A stretch of DNA of 7,318 nt, from NCBI GenBank assembly GCA_963979005.1, contig CAXBVF010000058.1, forward strand, positions 1 to 7,318, read 5' to 3'. Both the position numbers and the translations under genes were made by a program. Source of the DNA: UBA6164 sp963979005 (GTDB lineage: Bacteria; Patescibacteriota; Gracilibacteria; BD1-5; UBA6164). The notes under the pieces were generated by a model. It was not told where the DNA came from. It searched no databases and worked only from the letters and a program-made list of their open reading frames with translations. Shown piece after piece: positions 6,408 to 7,318 of this stretch. Numbering within the stretch: position 1 is the first letter of the stretch; the number at the start of each line of letters is the position of its first letter.

Positions 6408-7318
6408 ATGAACTATAAAGAGGTAATTGCCAAACTTAAAGATTTGGTGTATAAATGAGATAACATTCAACAGGTCTGCGACTATATGATATTAGCTGCA
6501 GTTCTTTGAGAGTCTTCAGATATACATATTGAACCTCTTACTTCATATGTTAGATTAAGATATAGACTAGATGGTGAGTTAAAGGAAATTTTAGAATATC
6601 AGAATTTTCTTCATAGTTGAATTGTAGCTAGGTTTAAAATATTATCAGATTTAAAAATTGATGAATCTCGTATTCCTCAAGATGGTAGAATAAGTACAAC
6701 AATTGAATGAAAATCACTTGATTTGAGACTTTCTACACTTCCTACTGTTCATTGAGAGAAGATAGTAATGAGAATAGTTGATAAAAGTAAAAAAATACCA
6801 TCACTTAATGATTTATGAATTGAGTGACAAAACAAAGATCTTATTATGAAGGCTATATCTTTACCTAATGGTATTATATTAACCTCAGGTCCAACAGGTT
6901 CTGGTAAATCTACAACGCTGTATTCAGCACTTACTAATCTAAATAAAATTTGAGTAAATATAATGACACTTGAAGATCCTGTGGAAAATCAGGTTGATGG
7001 TGTTAATCAATCTCAAGTAAAACCTGATATATGATATACATTTGCATATTGATTAAGGACAGCACTTAGACAGGATCCAGATATAATAATGGTATGAGAA
7101 ATGAGAGATAAAGAAACCGTAGATATAGCCATAGAAGCATCTTTGACATGACATTTAGTTTTGTCTACAATCCATACAAATAATGCATCAGAAACTATTA
7201 CCAGAGTATTGAATATGTGAGTACAACCATTTTTGATACCAGCATCATTTAATGTTATTATAGCTCAAAGGCTTGTTAAAAGATTATGTACTTGTAAAAA
7301 AGAAGTTTCTCTAAAAGA
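6408..7318 (+). CDS. pilB: Type IV pilus extension ATPase PilB/GspE (3' end outside window)
   Basis: This is the secretion ATPase that powers pilin polymerisation as a cytoplasmic hexamer beneath the inner-membrane platform protein PilC. The first 303 residues are present. The N2 domain shows SSDIHIEPL (36-44), RYRLDGEL (51-58) and RIPQDGR (88-94), then LPTVHGEKIVMRI (111-123). The RecA-like domain has Walker A GPTGSGKST (161-169), the Asp box LEDPVE (188-193), Walker B IIMVGEMRD (226-234) and the His box TGHLVLSTIHT (247-257). The ending AQRLVKRLC is typical of PilB/GspE rather than PilT, as are STIHTNNA and PVENQ. The Walker B uses GEMRD, more common in PilT. The zinc-site start reads CTC (294-296) instead of the usual CxxC. 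The N1/MshEN domain of full-length PilB is missing: an in-frame TAA at 6393-6395 rules out an earlier start. Thirteen of 20 glycines are TGA, but all three in the P-loop are GGT. Confidence 0.95.

Noticed and set aside
144..7318. Pseudogenes or UGA readthrough/selenoproteins suggested by many in-frame TGA codons
   Set aside because: TGA occurs at invariant glycines in every gene, with no SECIS-like structures and no frameshifts, so recoding explains all of it.

Overview
The window is chromosomal DNA from a very AT-rich bacterium that reads UGA as glycine (genetic code 25). Under the standard code every gene is broken by frequent in-frame TGA. With TGA read as Gly, seven ORFs open cleanly and conserved motifs come out intact. 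Examples are the helicase P-loop APTGLGKS and the PilB His box TGHLVLSTIHT, whose key glycines are TGA. By hand count about 91 of 121 glycine codons are TGA and about 30 are GGN. TAA and TAG remain stops, and arginine is almost always AGA/AGG. Code 25 is known from the candidate phyla Absconditabacteria (SR1) and Gracilibacteria (BD1-5) within Patescibacteria/CPR. The sequence alone does not let me choose between the two.

Layout. (1) Positions 1-857 (+): the 3' end of an unrecognised gene overlaps by one base (TAATG) the start of an RsuA/RluB-family pseudouridine synthase. (2) Positions 846-873: a perfect 28-bp palindrome with A/T flanks serves as a bidirectional terminator between convergent genes. 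(3) Positions 872-1531 (-): a secreted, lysine/glutamate-rich coiled-coil protein with a signal peptide. (4) Positions 1532-1606: a 75-bp divergent intergenic region with plausible overlapping promoters. (5) Positions 1607-4222 (+): an 871-residue fusion of a DEDDh 3'-5' exonuclease and an XPD/DinG-like superfamily 2 helicase, without Fe-S cluster cysteines. (6) Positions 4310-7318 (+): a tight three-gene operon with gaps of 2 and 5 bp. It encodes a single-pass membrane protein with four extracytoplasmic cysteines, a single-pass PilO-like protein, and the type IV pilus extension ATPase PilB, which runs off the window end.

Working picture. The left half holds RNA modification and DNA repair/processing genes. 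The right half begins a type IV pilus assembly locus: PilB powers pilus extension from the cytoplasm, and the two upstream membrane proteins are candidates for the inner-membrane alignment subcomplex (PilN/PilO position). Pili are widely thought to serve host or prey attachment in these reduced, epibiotic bacteria, but nothing in this window shows that directly. No start codon has a clear Shine-Dalgarno sequence. I see no RNA genes, IS elements, CRISPR arrays or phage genes. No clearly novel system is visible; the most distinctive points are the recoding, the exonuclease-helicase architecture, and the two divergent pilus-locus membrane proteins.
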